From the NCBI GenBank assembly GCA_031216445.1, contig CM062217.1:27904001-27968000 (forward strand): a stretch of DNA of 64,000 bases, written 5' to 3'. Positions 49,474 through 62,982 of the stretch are shown piece after piece (the first letter of the stretch is position 1; each line of letters starts with the position of its first letter). Both the position numbers and the translations under genes were made by a program. This stretch comes from Lateolabrax maculatus. Lineage: Eukaryota > Chordata > Actinopteri > Acropomatiformes > Lateolabracidae. The notes beneath the pieces are model-generated. The model ran no database searches. It was not told where the DNA came from and worked only from the letters and a program-made list of their open reading frames with translations.

Positions 49474-49520
49474 GCTCAGGCAGATGGTGATCAATCCACA
49501 GTTCCCTTGATACCACATAA
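49474..49520 (+). other. Probable second exon (47 bp) of the transposon gene
   Basis: Strong acceptor (TGTCCCCTTCCAG) and donor (ATAA|GTGAGT) bracket 47 bp lacking a long frame. An ATG inside opens only eight codons before TGA, so translation probably starts in the next exon at the Met of MQWLCKYC. Confidence 0.5.
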
Positions 49521-49744
49521 GTGAGTCATTTACCATTTACCTTTTGTACTGCTGTGTTCATTTGGTAGCTGTTCTTGTCTTAAAGAAGTGAAATGATTAA
49601 AAGCTTGATAATTAGATAGATTTTTGCAAGGATTTAGTTTTTTTCTGTTGCTCTGGTATTTCAAGTCTGATACTGCATGTTAGTGTTTTTGTTTTTTGTT
49701 TCTATTTTGCCGGGCTTGATGCTAAAATGATCTTTTCTTTTCAG

Positions 49745-49930
49745 ATTTTTCAAGAAGACAAAAAACTTCCTATGCAGTGGTTGTGTAAGTACTGCACATT
49801 TTGTGCTGAAAAGAGGTGCTTCTTACTTAAGCATTACCGCTTAAAACACGGGTGCCACACTCGAATATCACCACTACCGTGCCTTTATAAGGAGTGCCTG
49901 TGCACATTTAAATCGTTCAATGCACTCAAA
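49745..49930 (+). pseudogene. Zinc-finger transposase relic, truncated copy downstream of the promoter
   Basis: Same exon start as the unit copies (acceptor TTTTCAG at 49744; ATG 49772). Finger 1 is complete and finger 2 is cut within its loop. At an A tract the sequence jumps to the transposon 3' region, equivalent to about 1935 in unit 1. All later exons are lost. Confidence 0.8.
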
Positions 49931-50212
49931 AAAAAATGAGTGAGTAGTAAGTAGTAGGTATCATAATTCTAAGTGGGGTTAAATTTGTATCAAGCAGTCC
50001 ACACAAAATGAAAAAATTAAGTTAACACTAAGCATGGCTATTAAGTTACATGAACTTTTTTTTTTTTTTTTTAGTTGTACTACTTGATTTGGTACTGCAC
50101 ACTTAAAATAAACAAGCTTTTCTAACTCACTATTCTTAAGATTACTTTGCTTAATTTGCAACGAGTTTGCATACTTTTTTTAAGTAAGGTCAACTAATTA
50201 GATTTTACAGTG

Positions 50213-50773
50213 AGTATACGTACACACGTCTCCCGCAGAGCTATGTTGAAAGTCCCTCAATATTCAGTCGAGTATTGGCTAATGACCTGCAACACCTAGA
50301 CGTGTCCAGTACAGTACTACAATATGTAGATGATCTCTTGATATGTTGCACCTCCAAAGCTCAATGTGCACAAGACTCAGTCTCAGCCCTGATGGCTTTA
50401 GAAAAGGGGGCTCACAAGGTGAGTAAAAATAAATTACAGTTTTGCCAGACACAGGTTGAATACTTAGGTAGACAACTCTGTGGCACTAAATGAGCTATAG
50501 TGCCCTCACAAATTGAGGCAGTATCGAAAGCTCCCAAACCACAAACGGTGAGACACATGTCGTCATTTCTGCCATCTCAGCTTTGCTAGAAGCCATACAC
50601 CATCCAAAAGTGTTAGCCATCATTAAATGCGTAGCTCATCAAAAAACGAATTCCCTGATAGCTAAAGGCAACAACTTAGCAGATGAAGCCGCAAAACGCA
50701 TAGCTACACCCACCTGTATAGGACCACTGCTAGTAGCTGGAGATTGTGAACCACTGACAAACTTATATATATA

Positions 50774-50830
<57 letters not shown>

Positions 50831-51113
50831 CTATATATATGTGCTGCTATGTAATAGCAGCACAACATCAGGCAAGTCCATATGCACATTCTGTATGGGC
50901 AAAAAGGGGGGCAAGTATAATCACTGAAGAAGGTCCATCACATGGGCTATGGCGAAGTGCACATGGACATATTGTCCTCCCAACATCTTTGGTACAGGTT
51001 GCTACACGTAGTGCGCATGGTCAGGACCATTGCACAAGTGGGGAGGTGTTGAGACGCCTTCAAGCAGTCTGGTGGTCACCATTTTTCCGACCTGCGTTTG
51101 TAGCTGAGACAAT
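50213..51113 (+). mobile_element. pol: ERV pol fragment, unit 9
   Basis: Same remnant, here still attached to the transposon copy that has both ends. AGTA at 50213-50216 is the right target duplication. Ser to Cys near 50347; TA tract expanded to about 64 bp. Confidence 0.85.
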
Positions 51114-51233
51114 TTTGCAAGGAAGGTTTTTTTCTGTTGCTCTGGTATTTCAAGTCTGATACTGCATGTTAGTGTTTTTGTTTTTTGTTTCTATTTTGCC
51201 GGGCTTGATGCTAAAATGATCTTTTCTTTTCAG

Positions 51234-52495
51234 ATTTTTCAAGAAGACAAAAAACTTCCTATGCAGTGGTTGTGTAAGTACTGCACATTTTGTGCTGAAA
51301 AGAGGTGCTTCTTACTTAAGCATTACCGCTTAAAACACGGGTGCCACACTCGAATATCACCACTACCGTGCCTTTATAAGGAGTGCCTGTGCACATTTAA
51401 ATCTTTCAATGCACTCAAAGTCCACTTATCAACATGGTACACTCAAAAGGACCTGGGGAACGTGGGTGAAACTGCTTTCCATTGTCAGCTGTGTGACTTT
51501 GTGGAGCCTTGCACTGGAGCTGACTTTTTTACCCATTTACGAAGACATTTGAAGCTGAAGCAAAAGGTTTCCTGTCCATATCAAGGCTGTAGCTTTCAGA
51601 GCAATGTTTATTCAACCTTTAATGCACATAAAAGCAAAGAACATCAAGACCACAATAAGATGGCATTCAAACCTGAAATTGTGTCACATAATGTACTTGA
51701 GGTACCTCCACCTAATATAAATATTCAACCTGAGGATAGTGCCCCTGAAACTGATCAGGTTGAGTTTGAGGTTACTGAGCTCAATGAAGATGTGGGAGAC
51801 TTGGAGAGTCAGTTGGAACATAATGTAGCTGCTGTTTTTCTGAAAATGTCATCGATTCTTAACATCTCTGAAAATGCCCTGCAAGAAGTTATAGAGCAGA
51901 TCAACCAAATTTATGTGCTTTCACAGCCATTGTTACATACCTCGGTTGGAAAAATACTAAATCAACATTGTGGAGATGTTGAGGACTCTTAAGTGAGTGA
52001 GATAGCTAAAGTATTTACTGAGAATAATGTATTCCTGAAATTCACTTCTACTAGGGGGTCATTGTCAACCACTAGCAAGCGAACATCATACATTTGAAAA
52101 GAATTCTCAGTGGTGACGCCTATTGAGTTTGTCCTAAAAAATGACAGGCAGACAGTTGTGTATATCCCCATACTAAAAATGCTGCAGACATTACTAAACA
52201 ATGGAGAAATTTTAGATAAGGCCATGTCATCTGAGACAAATTTGTCACAAGGATACAGATCTCACAGGGATGGTTACCGGTTTAAAGACAATTCTCTCTT
52301 GACAGAGGAAGAATTCAGGATTGCTCTTTTCTTGTACATAGATGATTTTGAGGTGGCTAAGCCCTTGGGAACCTCCAGAAAGAAACACAAGCTGCCATCT
52401 ACTGGGTACTTGGAAATCTACACCCTAAATATCGCTCCTCTCTTCATTCCATTCAGCTTGCTCTACTCATCATTGCTGAAGATGATATCAGGAAG
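51234..52495 (+). pseudogene. Zinc-finger transposase relic, copy 9
   Basis: Likely start ATG 51261; TAA at 51990-51992. Finger 2 last ligand is Tyr; Ser to Leu near 52473. Confidence 0.68.
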
Positions 52496-54762
52496 TTGAC
52501 TTTAAATGAGAGACCACAGTCTATTGAAGAATTAAAAGTGCAACTGGTAGATAAACTGTCACTGCAGTATGACTTTAAACTGCAGTATGAAGATCAAGAC
52601 TTCCATAATGCCCTCTGCAATTTGACTGAAATAACTGATTTACCTGAAAGAGCTACGCTCAAAATCATCCCTCTTGTGACTCTCCATTTAACCGCATTGT
52701 CATCACCCACCACAACATCAGACACTGAGTGCAGCACAGCAGACACTGAGATCCTGTCGACAGGAAGAGCATCACCATCGCTAAGACAACAGTGGCCAGA
52801 TTTCTTTGACATACCCAATTTCTCAGTTGATGTTGACTATAGACTCAGACAGGCAGATCTTGCCTTTATGAAGGATGGAACACGTATGACTCTACCACGA
52901 GATATGAAGCATGACATACTAGAAAAGCTTGCTGAGACGATGTACAGTTTCAAGGCTTACCCTAAAGATGATGACTTCAGCAGTGTTGCAAAAGCACTAA
53001 TTAGCAAACACCCCTGCCTCACTGAGCCTGGACCACACAGATGGTATGGCTGGAAAAACAGCCTTAAATTATCGCACAAAGCTTCAAAAAGCTGGATGTG
53101 AGGATGTAGCAATCAATGGAGGCAAAAGAAGTAAAGGCAACCCAGAAGGAGAATCCTCAAGCAAGAATATCAAACGGCCAAAAAGAGGTGAAGCAAACTA
53201 CCTACCTAACTTACCTGAAGGACATGATGAAACAAGCCTTGAAAATGCCAGAAAGGTTCTCGTGGAAGAAATGAAGAAGAAACAACCCAATGGCACTCTC
53301 ATCTCACAAATGATGGACCAATCATTCCCACTACGCAGACAAGAAATTGTAGAAAAAAGGAACCTGCTGTACAGAACATTGTTGAACGATGGCCAGCACT
53401 CTTCACAGACAGGTAAACTATTTTTGTTCTCAACCAATAAAATAATGCCTATCAAAAAGAAATTCAAGGTGTGTGGCTAGAAATCCAAACACACTTGTTG
53501 GAATGTTAACACTTCTGCCATCTCTCCATCCCTACCCACCCCTCTCTCTACTTTCAGGTGTTTGCTGAGTTCAACAGAATCGCAAGTAAGAATCTTGAGG
53601 GAGACTTCTTTGAGGCTCTGGACCAGTATACCCCACGTTTCATTGAACTTTTCAAAACAAGAAGGGGAACTGTTGGCCAGAAGCTCAGTGAGCTGATGCA
53701 GCACATGAGCTGGATGGTAAGTAGGTTAATTTTGCTTTTGATCTGTGTGATAGTTCATCAATCAAGTTCTAAATGAGATGATCCAGCCCAACCTATTCTA
53801 TTTCCTGTCTGACTTGTGCTTGTGCCTTGCAAATTACTCTGTTAACTGGTCTTTTCTCTCTCTGTGTATCATTAGACACCAGACGTGACAGTACTTCGCT
53901 CTGTTGTCCTCAAAGGCATTCCTATTTTACTTGGTGACGACTCCAGTGAATTCTTCAAGACATGCTCTGTAAGTACTTGCACATAAGAAAAAGTTTGGTC
54001 TGCATTAAAATAGAACTATATCTGTGCTGACATAGAAGATGTAATTTTATCTGCACAATATACAATATACATTTTGTACAGTGATTGATGTATTTTGTTT
54101 GGCAATTCCTCCACAGCTAATCTGAGAGGTATTTAAACAGCCAGTAAATAAAAATGAAATTTGCCACATAAACGTTGTACACATTAATTAATTGTAAATC
54201 TAAGGAGCAGGAGTCCAGGCTGAAAAGTCAGTGTCACTGTTTAAGAATATATGGACCTTGTGGACCATAGCTTTAGTTTAATCATACCACATTTATTTTG
54301 TTGGTTATATTGTAACAATCCAGTGTGAACACATATTTAAAACCATATTCCCTAGCAAATGCTTTCAACATTAAAAATGAATGTTTAGAAGAGCATAAAT
54401 TGCCATGCTGAAGAATGTGTGTGTGTGTGTCTTTGTAGGGTACAGCGAGAGACGAGGCCCTAGAATGCACTGTCGGTGTGCTGACAGTTGTCAGTGAAGA
54501 TAATCCTCATGAGGGTCCAAGTTCAGTAGACCTCCAGCCCATCTCCACTGCCATCATTCTGGAGGGAGGTATCATCATGGATCATATAAAAAAACTTGCC
54601 TCAGGCAGTTTGTCTGTTATTTGGGCTTACATATGCTTTGCATTTGGATTACCCAAAATGCATGGCAAATACACTCAACTTCATTCAGACTGTGATGCTT
54701 GGACTGGGAAAGAAAACCTCCCACCAAAACTGTTAACTTTGAAGAACAGTCTACTGGGTTAG
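52496..54762 (+). pseudogene. SAMD3-like transposon protein, copy 9
   Basis: Exons 52496-53412, 53558-53716, 53876-53968 and 54439-54762. It has the same two-A insertion (near 53355) as copy 7, and a one-base shorter pyrimidine tract before the exon at 53558. Confidence 0.72.
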
Positions 54763-56113
54763 ACCAGTAAAGAGCCATCAGCTGTCAGATAGCACTTTGT
54801 AAATTATGCAGCAGTTAATGTTCTCCTGTTATCAGAGAAAGTTTTATGCTTTCATGCAACTGAGCTGGCTTGTTTATGATCTCAAAAAAAAAAAAAATTC
54901 TATTAAAGTGTACCATGTTATGCTAGGATGCTAATGGTGGAAATAGCGCCACCTTGTGTTGCAAAGAGTTGTTAGATAATGTTGTCAGAAAGGAACCTAG
55001 CAAGGTTGACCTGTTTACATTTGTGTTTTGGGAAAACTTTTAATTATAGTAGTTATAATGTAGTACAAATACAAAACCCAAGGAGTGATGTTTTTCTGTG
55101 TTGGTTTAAACCTTGGACTGATGCTCGCTTTGGGACACAAAAGCATTTGTTGTACTTTCAGTTTTGATCAGAAATGCAATGATTTTGCATGCACTGAAGT
55201 CCTGTAATTATCAGGTGTTTACCTGTTTAATATTGTGAGACTGTTACATGCATAGAATTAGCTCACAAAAATGTGGTTTTATTTTTGCCATGTCCATGTC
55301 ATGTTCTACAGTCATATCAAACCACAAGTTTGTTGTTTAGCTGCTGTTTTGTACTTGAATGTACAAGAAAGTGATACTTGGGAACAGAACACTTGAGGCT
55401 GAATAATAGATTTAATGCATATTGTTATTACAATAGCCTAACAGACATAGATCACACTATGAGCAATTTTACAACTAGCTTTAAAATACATTAAATATGA
55501 CAAGAGGATAGAGAACAGTAATTTTATTGTTTATTGTAAGGTTATTACATGAGTGATAAAACACACATTTTATATTGGAGAATTGGAATCAAAAGTAACA
55601 ATATCGAACATTTATTGTTCAGCCTAGATCTGTCAGTGATGCAATTATTTTTTTAATAAATGTTGTAATGCAGCTGAACAAACCCAGTGAGTGTTCTTTT
55701 AAAGTATATGTTTGTGGTGTTTTTCCCTTTATTAGGTAATAACAGCTAAAATAGATAAGAAATGGGAGAAGGACAAGGACCCATTCAAGGAAATTGGTTT
55801 GTTTAATTTAACTGAACTGAAATGAACTGAAAAAAAATGAGTGAGTAGTAAGTAGTAGGTATCATAATTCTAAGTGGGGTTAAATTTGTATCAAGCAGTC
55901 CACACAAAATGAAAAAATTAAGTTAACACTAAGCATGGCTATTAAGTTACATGAACTTTTTTTTTTTTTTTTTAGTTGTACTACTTGATTTGGTACTGCA
56001 CACTTAAAATAAACAAGCTTTTCTAACTCACTATTCTTAAGATTACTTTGCTTAATTTGCAACGAGTTTGCATACTTTTTTTAAGTAAGGTCAACTAATT
56101 AGATTTTACAGTG

Positions 56114-56988
56114 AGTATACGTACACACGTCTCCCGCAGAGCTATGTTGAAAGTCCCTCAATATTCAGTCGAGTATTGGCTAATGACCTGCAACACCTAG
56201 ACGTGTCCAGTACAGTACTACAATATGTAGATGATCTCTTGATATGTAGCACCTCCAAAGCTCAATGTGCACAAGACTCAGTCTCAGCCCTGATGGCTTT
56301 AGAAAAGGGGGCTCACAAGGTGAGTAAAAATAAATTACAGTTTTGCCAGACACAGGTTGAATACTTAGGTAGACAACTCTGTGGCACTAAATGAGCTATA
56401 GTGCCCTCACAAATTGAGGCAGTATCGAAAGCTCCCAAACCACAAACGGTGAGACACATGTCGTCATTTCTGCCATCTCAGCTTTACTAGAAGCCATACA
56501 CCATCCAAAAGTGTTAGCCATCATTAAATGCGTAGCTCATCAAAAAACGAATTCCCTGATAGCTAAAGGCAACAACTTAGCAGATGAAGCCGCAAAACGC
56601 ATAGCTACACCCACCTGTATAGGACCACTGCTAGTAGCTGGAGATTGTGAACCACTGACAAACTTATATATATATGATATATATATATATATATATATAT
56701 ATGAGCTATATATATGTGCTGCTATGTAATAGCAGCACAACATCAGGCAAGTCCATATGCACATTCTGTATGGGCAAAAAGGGGGGCAAGTATAATCACT
56801 GAAGAAGGTCCATCACATGGGCTATGGCGAAGTGCACATGGACATATTGTCCTCCCAACATCTTTGGTACAGGTTGCTACACGTAGTGCGCATGGTCAGG
56901 ACCATTGCACAAGTGGGGAGGTGTTGAGACGCCTTCAAGCAGTCTGGTGGTCACCATTTTTCCGACCTGCGTTTGTAGCTGAGACAAT
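56114..56988 (+). mobile_element. pol: ERV pol fragment, unit 10
   Basis: Same remnant with the Gly form after YVDD and a GAT-interrupted TA tract. Confidence 0.85.
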
Positions 56989-57108
56989 TTTGCAAGGAAG
57001 GTTTTTTTCTGTTGCTCTGGTATTTCAAGTCTGATACTGCATGTTAGTGTTTTTGTTTTTTGTTTCTATTTTGCCGGGCTTGATGCTAAAATGATCTTTT
57101 CTTTTCAG

Positions 57109-58370
57109 ATTTTTCAAGAAGACAAAAAACTTCCTATGCAGTGGTTGTGTAAGTACTGCACATTTTGTGCTGAAAAGAGGTGCTTCTTACTTAAGCATTA
57201 CCGCTTAAAACACGGGTGCCACACTCGAATATCACCACTACCGTGCCTTTATAAGGAGTGCCTGTGCACATTTAAATCTTTCAATGCACTCAAAGTCCAC
57301 TTATCAACATGGTACACTCAAAAGGACCTGGGGAACGTGGGTGAAACTGCTTTCCATTGTCAGCTGTGTGACTTTGTGGAGCCTTGCACTGGAGCTGACT
57401 TTTTTACCCATTTACGAAGACATTTGAAGCTGAAGCAAAAGGTTTCCTGTCCATATCAAGGCTGTAGCTTTCAGAGCAATGTTTATTCAACCTTTAATGC
57501 ACATAAAAGCAAAGAACATCAAGACCACAATAAGATGGCATTCAAACCTGAAATTGTGTCACATAATGTACTTGAGGTACCTCCACCTAATATAAATATT
57601 CAACCTGAGGATAGTGCCCCTGAAACTGATCAGGTTGAGTTTGAGGTTACTGAGCTCAATGAAGATGTGGGAGACTTGGAGAGTCAGTTGGAACATAATG
57701 TAGCTGCTGTTTTTCTGAAAATGTCATCGATTCTTAACATCTCTGAAAATGCCCTGCAAGAAGTTATAGAGCAGATCAACCAAATTTATGTGCTTTCACA
57801 GCCATTGTTACATACCTCGGTTGGAAAAATACTAAATCAACATTGTGGAGATGTTGAGGACTCTTAAGTGAGTGAGATAGCTAAAGTATTTACTGAGAAT
57901 AATGTATTCCTGAAATTCACTTCTACTAGGGGGTCATTGTCAACCACTAGCAAGCGAACATCATACATTTGAAAAGAATTCTCAGTGGTGACGCCTATTG
58001 AGTTTGTCCTAAAAAATGACAGGCAGACAGTTGTGTATATCCCCATACTAAAAATGCTGCAGACATTACTAAACAATGGAGAAATTTTAGATAAGGCCAT
58101 GTCATCTGAGACAAATTTGTCACAAGGATACAGATCTCACAGGGATGGTTACCGGTTTAAAGACAATTCTCTCTTGACAGAGGAAGAATTCAGGATTGCT
58201 CTTTTCTTGTACATAGATGATTTTGAGGTGGCTAAGCCCTTGGGAACCTCCAGAAAGAAACACAAGCTGCCATCTACTGGGTACTTGGAAATCTACACCC
58301 TAAATATCGCTCCTCTCTTCATTCCATTCAGCTTGCTCTACTCATCATTGCTGAAGATGATATCAGGAAG
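57109..58370 (+). pseudogene. Zinc-finger transposase relic, copy 10
   Basis: Likely start ATG 57136; TAA at 57865-57867. Finger 2 Tyr variant; Leu variant near 58348. Confidence 0.68.
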
Positions 58371-60636
58371 TTGACTTTAAATGAGAGACCACAGTCTATT
58401 GAAGAATTAAAAGTGCAACTGGTAGATAAACTGTCACTGCAGTATGACTTTAAACTGCAGTATGAAGATCAAGACTTCCATAATGCCCTCTGCAATTTGA
58501 CTGAAATAACTGATTTACCTGAAAGAGCTACGCTCAAAATCATCCCTCTTGTGACTCTCCATTTAACCGCATTGTCATCACCCACCACAACATCAGACAC
58601 TGAGTGCAGCACAGCAGACACTGAGATCCTGTCGACAGGAAGAGCATCACCATCGCTAAGACAACAGTGGCCAGATTTCTTTGACATACCCAATTTCTCA
58701 GTTGATGTTGACTATAGACTCAGACAGGCAGATCTTGCCTTTATGAAGGATGGAACACGTATGACTCTACCACGAGATATGAAGCATGACATACTAGAAA
58801 AGCTTGCTGAGACGATGTACAGTTTCAAGGCTTACCCTAAAGATGATGACTTCAGCAGTGTTGCAAAAGCACTAATTAGCAAACACCCCTGCCTCACTGA
58901 GCCTGGACCACACAGATGGTATGGCTGGAAAAACAGCCTTAAATTATCGCACAAAGCTTCAAAAAGCTGGATGTGAGGATGTAGCAATCAATGGAGGCAA
59001 AAGAAGTAAAGGCAACCCAGAAGGAGAATCCTCAAGCAAGAATATCAAACGGCCAAAAAGAGGTGAAGCAAACTACCTACCTAACTTACCTGAAGGACAT
59101 GATGAAACAAGCCTTGAAAATGCCAGAAAGGTTCTCGTGGAAGAAATGAAGAAGAAACAACCCAATGGCACTCTCATCTCACAAATGATGGACCAATCAT
59201 TCCCACTACGCAGACAAGAAATTGTAGAAAAGGAACCTGCTGTACAGAACATTGTTGAACGATGGCCAGCACTCTTCACAGACAGGTAAACTATTTTTGT
59301 TCTCAACCAATAAAATAATGCCTATCAAAAAGAAATTCAAGGTGTGTGGCTAGAAATCCAAACACACTTGTTGGAATGTTAACACTTCTGCCATCTCTCC
59401 ATCCCTACCCACCCCTCTCTCTACTTTTCAGGTGTTTGCTGAGTTCAACAGAATCGCAAGTAAGAATCTTGAGGGAGACTTCTTTGAGGCTCTGGACCAG
59501 TATACCCCACGTTTCATTGAACTTTTCAAAACAAGAAGGGGAACTGTTGGCCAGAAGCTCAGTGAGCTGATGCAGCACATGAGCTGGATGGTAAGTAGGT
59601 TAATTTTGCTTTTGATCTGTGTGATAGTTCATCAATCAAGTTCTAAATGAGATGATCCAGCCCAACCTATTCTATTTCCTGTCTGACTTGTGCTTGTGCC
59701 TTGCAAATTACTCTGTTAACTGGTCTTTTCTCTCTCTGTGTATCATTAGACACCAGACGTGACAGTACTTCGCTCTGTTGTCCTCAAAGGCATTCCTATT
59801 TTACTTGGTGACGACTCCAGTGAATTCTTCAAGACATGCTCTGTAAGTACTTGCACATAAGAAAAAGTTTGGTCTGCATTAAAATAGAACTATATCTGTG
59901 CTGACATAGAAGATGTAATTTTATCTGCACAATATACAATATACATTTTGTACAGTGATTGATGTATTTTGTTTGGCAATTCCTCCACAGCTAATCTGAG
60001 AGGTATTTAAACAGCCAGTAAATAAAAATGAAATTTGCCACATAAACGTTGTACACATTAATTAATTGTAAATCTAAGGAGCAGGAGTCCAGGCTGAAAA
60101 GTCAGTGTCACTGTTTAAGAATATATGGACCTTGTGGACCATAGCTTTAGTTTAATCATACCACATTTATTTTGTTGGTTATATTGTAACAATCCAGTGT
60201 GAACACATATTTAAAACCATATTCCCTAGCAAATGCTTTCAACATTAAAAATGAATGTTTAGAAGAGCATAAATTGCCATGCTGAAGAATGTGTGTGTGT
60301 GTGTCTTTGTAGGGTACAGCGAGAGACGAGGCCCTAGAATGCACTGTCGGTGTGCTGACAGTTGTCAGTGAAGATAATCCTCATGAGGGTCCAAGTTCAG
60401 TAGACCTCCAGCCCATCTCCACTGCCATCATTCTGGAGGGAGGTATCATCATGGATCATATAAAAAAACTTGCCTCAGGCAGTTTGTCTGTTATTTGGGC
60501 TTACATATGCTTTGCATTTGGATTACCCAAAATGCATGGCAAATACACTCAACTTCATTCAGACTGTGATGCTTGGACTGGGAAAGAAAACCTCCCACCA
60601 AAACTGTTAACTTTGAAGAACAGTCTACTGGGTTAG
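58371..60636 (+). pseudogene. SAMD3-like transposon protein, copy 10
   Basis: Exons 58371-59285, 59432-59590, 59750-59842 and 60313-60636; lacks the two-A insertion of copies 7 and 9. Confidence 0.72.
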
Positions 60637-61987
60637 ACCAGTAAAGAGCCATCAGCTGTCAGATAGCACTTTGTAAATTATGCAGCAGTTAATGTTCTCC
60701 TGTTATCAGAGAAAGTTTTATGCTTTCATGCAACTGAGCTGGCTTGTTTATGATCTCAAAAAAAAAAAAAATTCTATTAAAGTGTACCATGTTATGCTAG
60801 GATGCTAATGGTGGAAATAGCGCCACCTTGTGTTGCAAAGAGTTGTTAGATAATGTTGTCAGAAAGGAACCTAGCAAGGTTGACCTGTTTACATTTGTGT
60901 TTTGGGAAAACTTTTAATTATAGTAGTTATAATGTAGTACAAATACAAAACCCAAGGAGTGATGTTTTTCTGTGTTGGTTTAAACCTTGGACTGATGCTC
61001 GCTTTGGGACACAAAAGCATTTGTTGTACTTTCAGTTTTGATCAGAAATGCAATGATTTTGCATGCACTGAAGTCCTGTAATTATCAGGTGTTTACCTGT
61101 TTAATATTGTGAGACTGTTACATGCATAGAATTAGCTCACAAAAATGTGGTTTTATTTTTGCCATGTCCATGTCATGTTCTACAGTCATATCAAACCACA
61201 AGTTTGTTGTTTAGCTGCTGTTTTGTACTTGAATGTACAAGAAAGTGATACTTGGGAACAGAACACTTGAGGCTGAATAATAGATTTAATGCATATTGTT
61301 ATTACAATAGCCTAACAGACATAGATCACACTATGAGCAATTTTACAACTAGCTTTAAAATACATTAAATATGACAAGAGGATAGAGAACAGTAATTTTA
61401 TTGTTTATTGTAAGGTTATTACATGAGTGATAAAACACACATTTTATATTGGAGAATTGGAATCAAAAGTAACAATATCGAACATTTATTGTTCAGCCTA
61501 GATCTGTCAGTGATGCAATTATTTTTTTAATAAATGTTGTAATGCAGCTGAACAAACCCAGTGAGTGTTCTTTTAAAGTATATGTTTGTGGTGTTTTTCC
61601 CTTTATTAGGTAATAACAGCTAAAATAGATAAGAAATGGGAGAAGGACAAGGACCCATTCAAGGAAATTGGTTTGTTTAATTTAACTGAACTGAAATGAA
61701 CTGAAAAAAAATGAGTGAGTAGTAAGTAGTAGGTATCATAATTCTAAGTGGGGTTAAATTTGTATCAAGCAGTCCACACAAAATGAAAAAATTAAGTTAA
61801 CACTAAGCATGGCTATTAAGTTACATGAACTTTTTTTTTTTTTTTTTAGTTGTACTACTTGATTTGGTACTGCACACTTAAAATAAACAAGCTTTTCTAA
61901 CTCACTATTCTTAAGATTACTTTGCTTAATTTGCAACGAGTTTGCATACTTTTTTTAAGTAAGGTCAACTAATTAGATTTTACAGTG

Positions 61988-62862
61988 AGTATACGTACAC
62001 ACGTCTCCCGCAGAGCTATGTTGAAAGTCCCTCAATATTCAGTCGAGTATTGGCTAATGACCTGCAACACCTAGACGTGTCCAGTACAGTACTACAATAT
62101 GTAGATGATCTCTTGATATGTAGCACCTCCAAAGCTCAATGTGCACAAGACTCAGTCTCAGCCCTGATGGCTTTAGAAAAGGGGGCTCACAAGGTGAGTA
62201 AAAATAAATTACAGTTTTGCCAGACACAGGTTGAATACTTAGGTAGACAACTCTGTGGCACTAAATGAGCTATAGTGCCCTCACAAATTGAGGCAGTATC
62301 GAAAGCTCCCAAACCACAAACGGTGAGACACATGTCGTCATTTCTGCCATCTCAGCTTTACTAGAAGCCATACACCATCCAAAAGTGTTAGCCATCATTA
62401 AATGCGTAGCTCATCAAAAAACGAATTCCCTGATAGCTAAAGGCAACAACTTAGCAGATGAAGCCGCAAAACGCATAGCTACACCCACCTGTATAGGACC
62501 ACTGCTAGTAGCTGGAGATTGTGAACCACTGACAAACTTATATATATATGATATATATATATATATATATATATATGAGCTATATATATGTGCTGCTATG
62601 TAATAGCAGCACAACATCAGGCAAGTCCATATGCACATTCTGTATGGGCAAAAAGGGGGGCAAGTATAATCACTGAAGAAGGTCCATCACATGGGCTATG
62701 GCGAAGTGCACATGGACATATTGTCCTCCCAACATCTTTGGTACAGGTTGCTACACGTAGTGCGCATGGTCAGGACCATTGCACAAGTGGGGAGGTGTTG
62801 AGACGCCTTCAAGCAGTCTGGTGGTCACCATTTTTCCGACCTGCGTTTGTAGCTGAGACAAT
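61988..62862 (+). mobile_element. pol: ERV pol fragment, unit 11
   Basis: Same remnant, nearly identical to unit 10. Confidence 0.85.
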
Positions 62863-62982
62863 TTTGCAAGGAAGGTTTTTTTCTGTTGCTCTGGTATTTC
62901 AAGTCTGATACTGCATGTTAGTGTTTTTGTTTTTTGTTTCTATTTTGCCGGGCTTGATGCTAAAATGATCTTTTCTTTTCAG

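Larger units (their letters stand above)
47233..50212 (+). mobile_element. CACTA/CMC-like DNA transposon, internally deleted copy with both ends
   Basis: Terminal inverted repeat CACTGTAAA at 47233-47241 and TTTACAGTG at 50204-50212, inside ERV pol, with a 4-bp target duplication. The copy is 2980 bp. It keeps the left 2.4 kb (promoter region, first exons) and 0.2 kb of the zinc-finger exon, then jumps to the last 0.28 kb. Adding the part kept only in the units gives an estimated full element of about 7.4 kb. CACTG ends fit CACTA/EnSpm; a 4-bp duplication is longer than the usual 2-3 bp and also fits Chapaev, so the wider CMC group is the safer label. Confidence 0.75.
49931..53898 (+). repeat. 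Unit 9, first unit of array B
   Basis: The unit begins at the deletion junction in an A tract near 49930 and then follows the normal order: transposon 3' end, ERV fragment, zinc-finger exon, SAMD3-like exons. It has the longest TA tract seen (about 50764-50827). It shares the His to Tyr change, the Ser to Leu change and the two-A insertion (near 53355) with unit 7. Private: Ser to Cys near 50347 and a one-base shorter pyrimidine tract at 53550. Confidence 0.94.
53899..59772 (+). repeat. Unit 10, array B
   Basis: Full unit, 5874 bp. It shares with unit 11 a T near 54098 and a G near 54927 that no unit of array A has. It carries the zinc-finger His to Tyr and Ser to Leu changes but not the two-A insertion. 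Confidence 0.95.
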
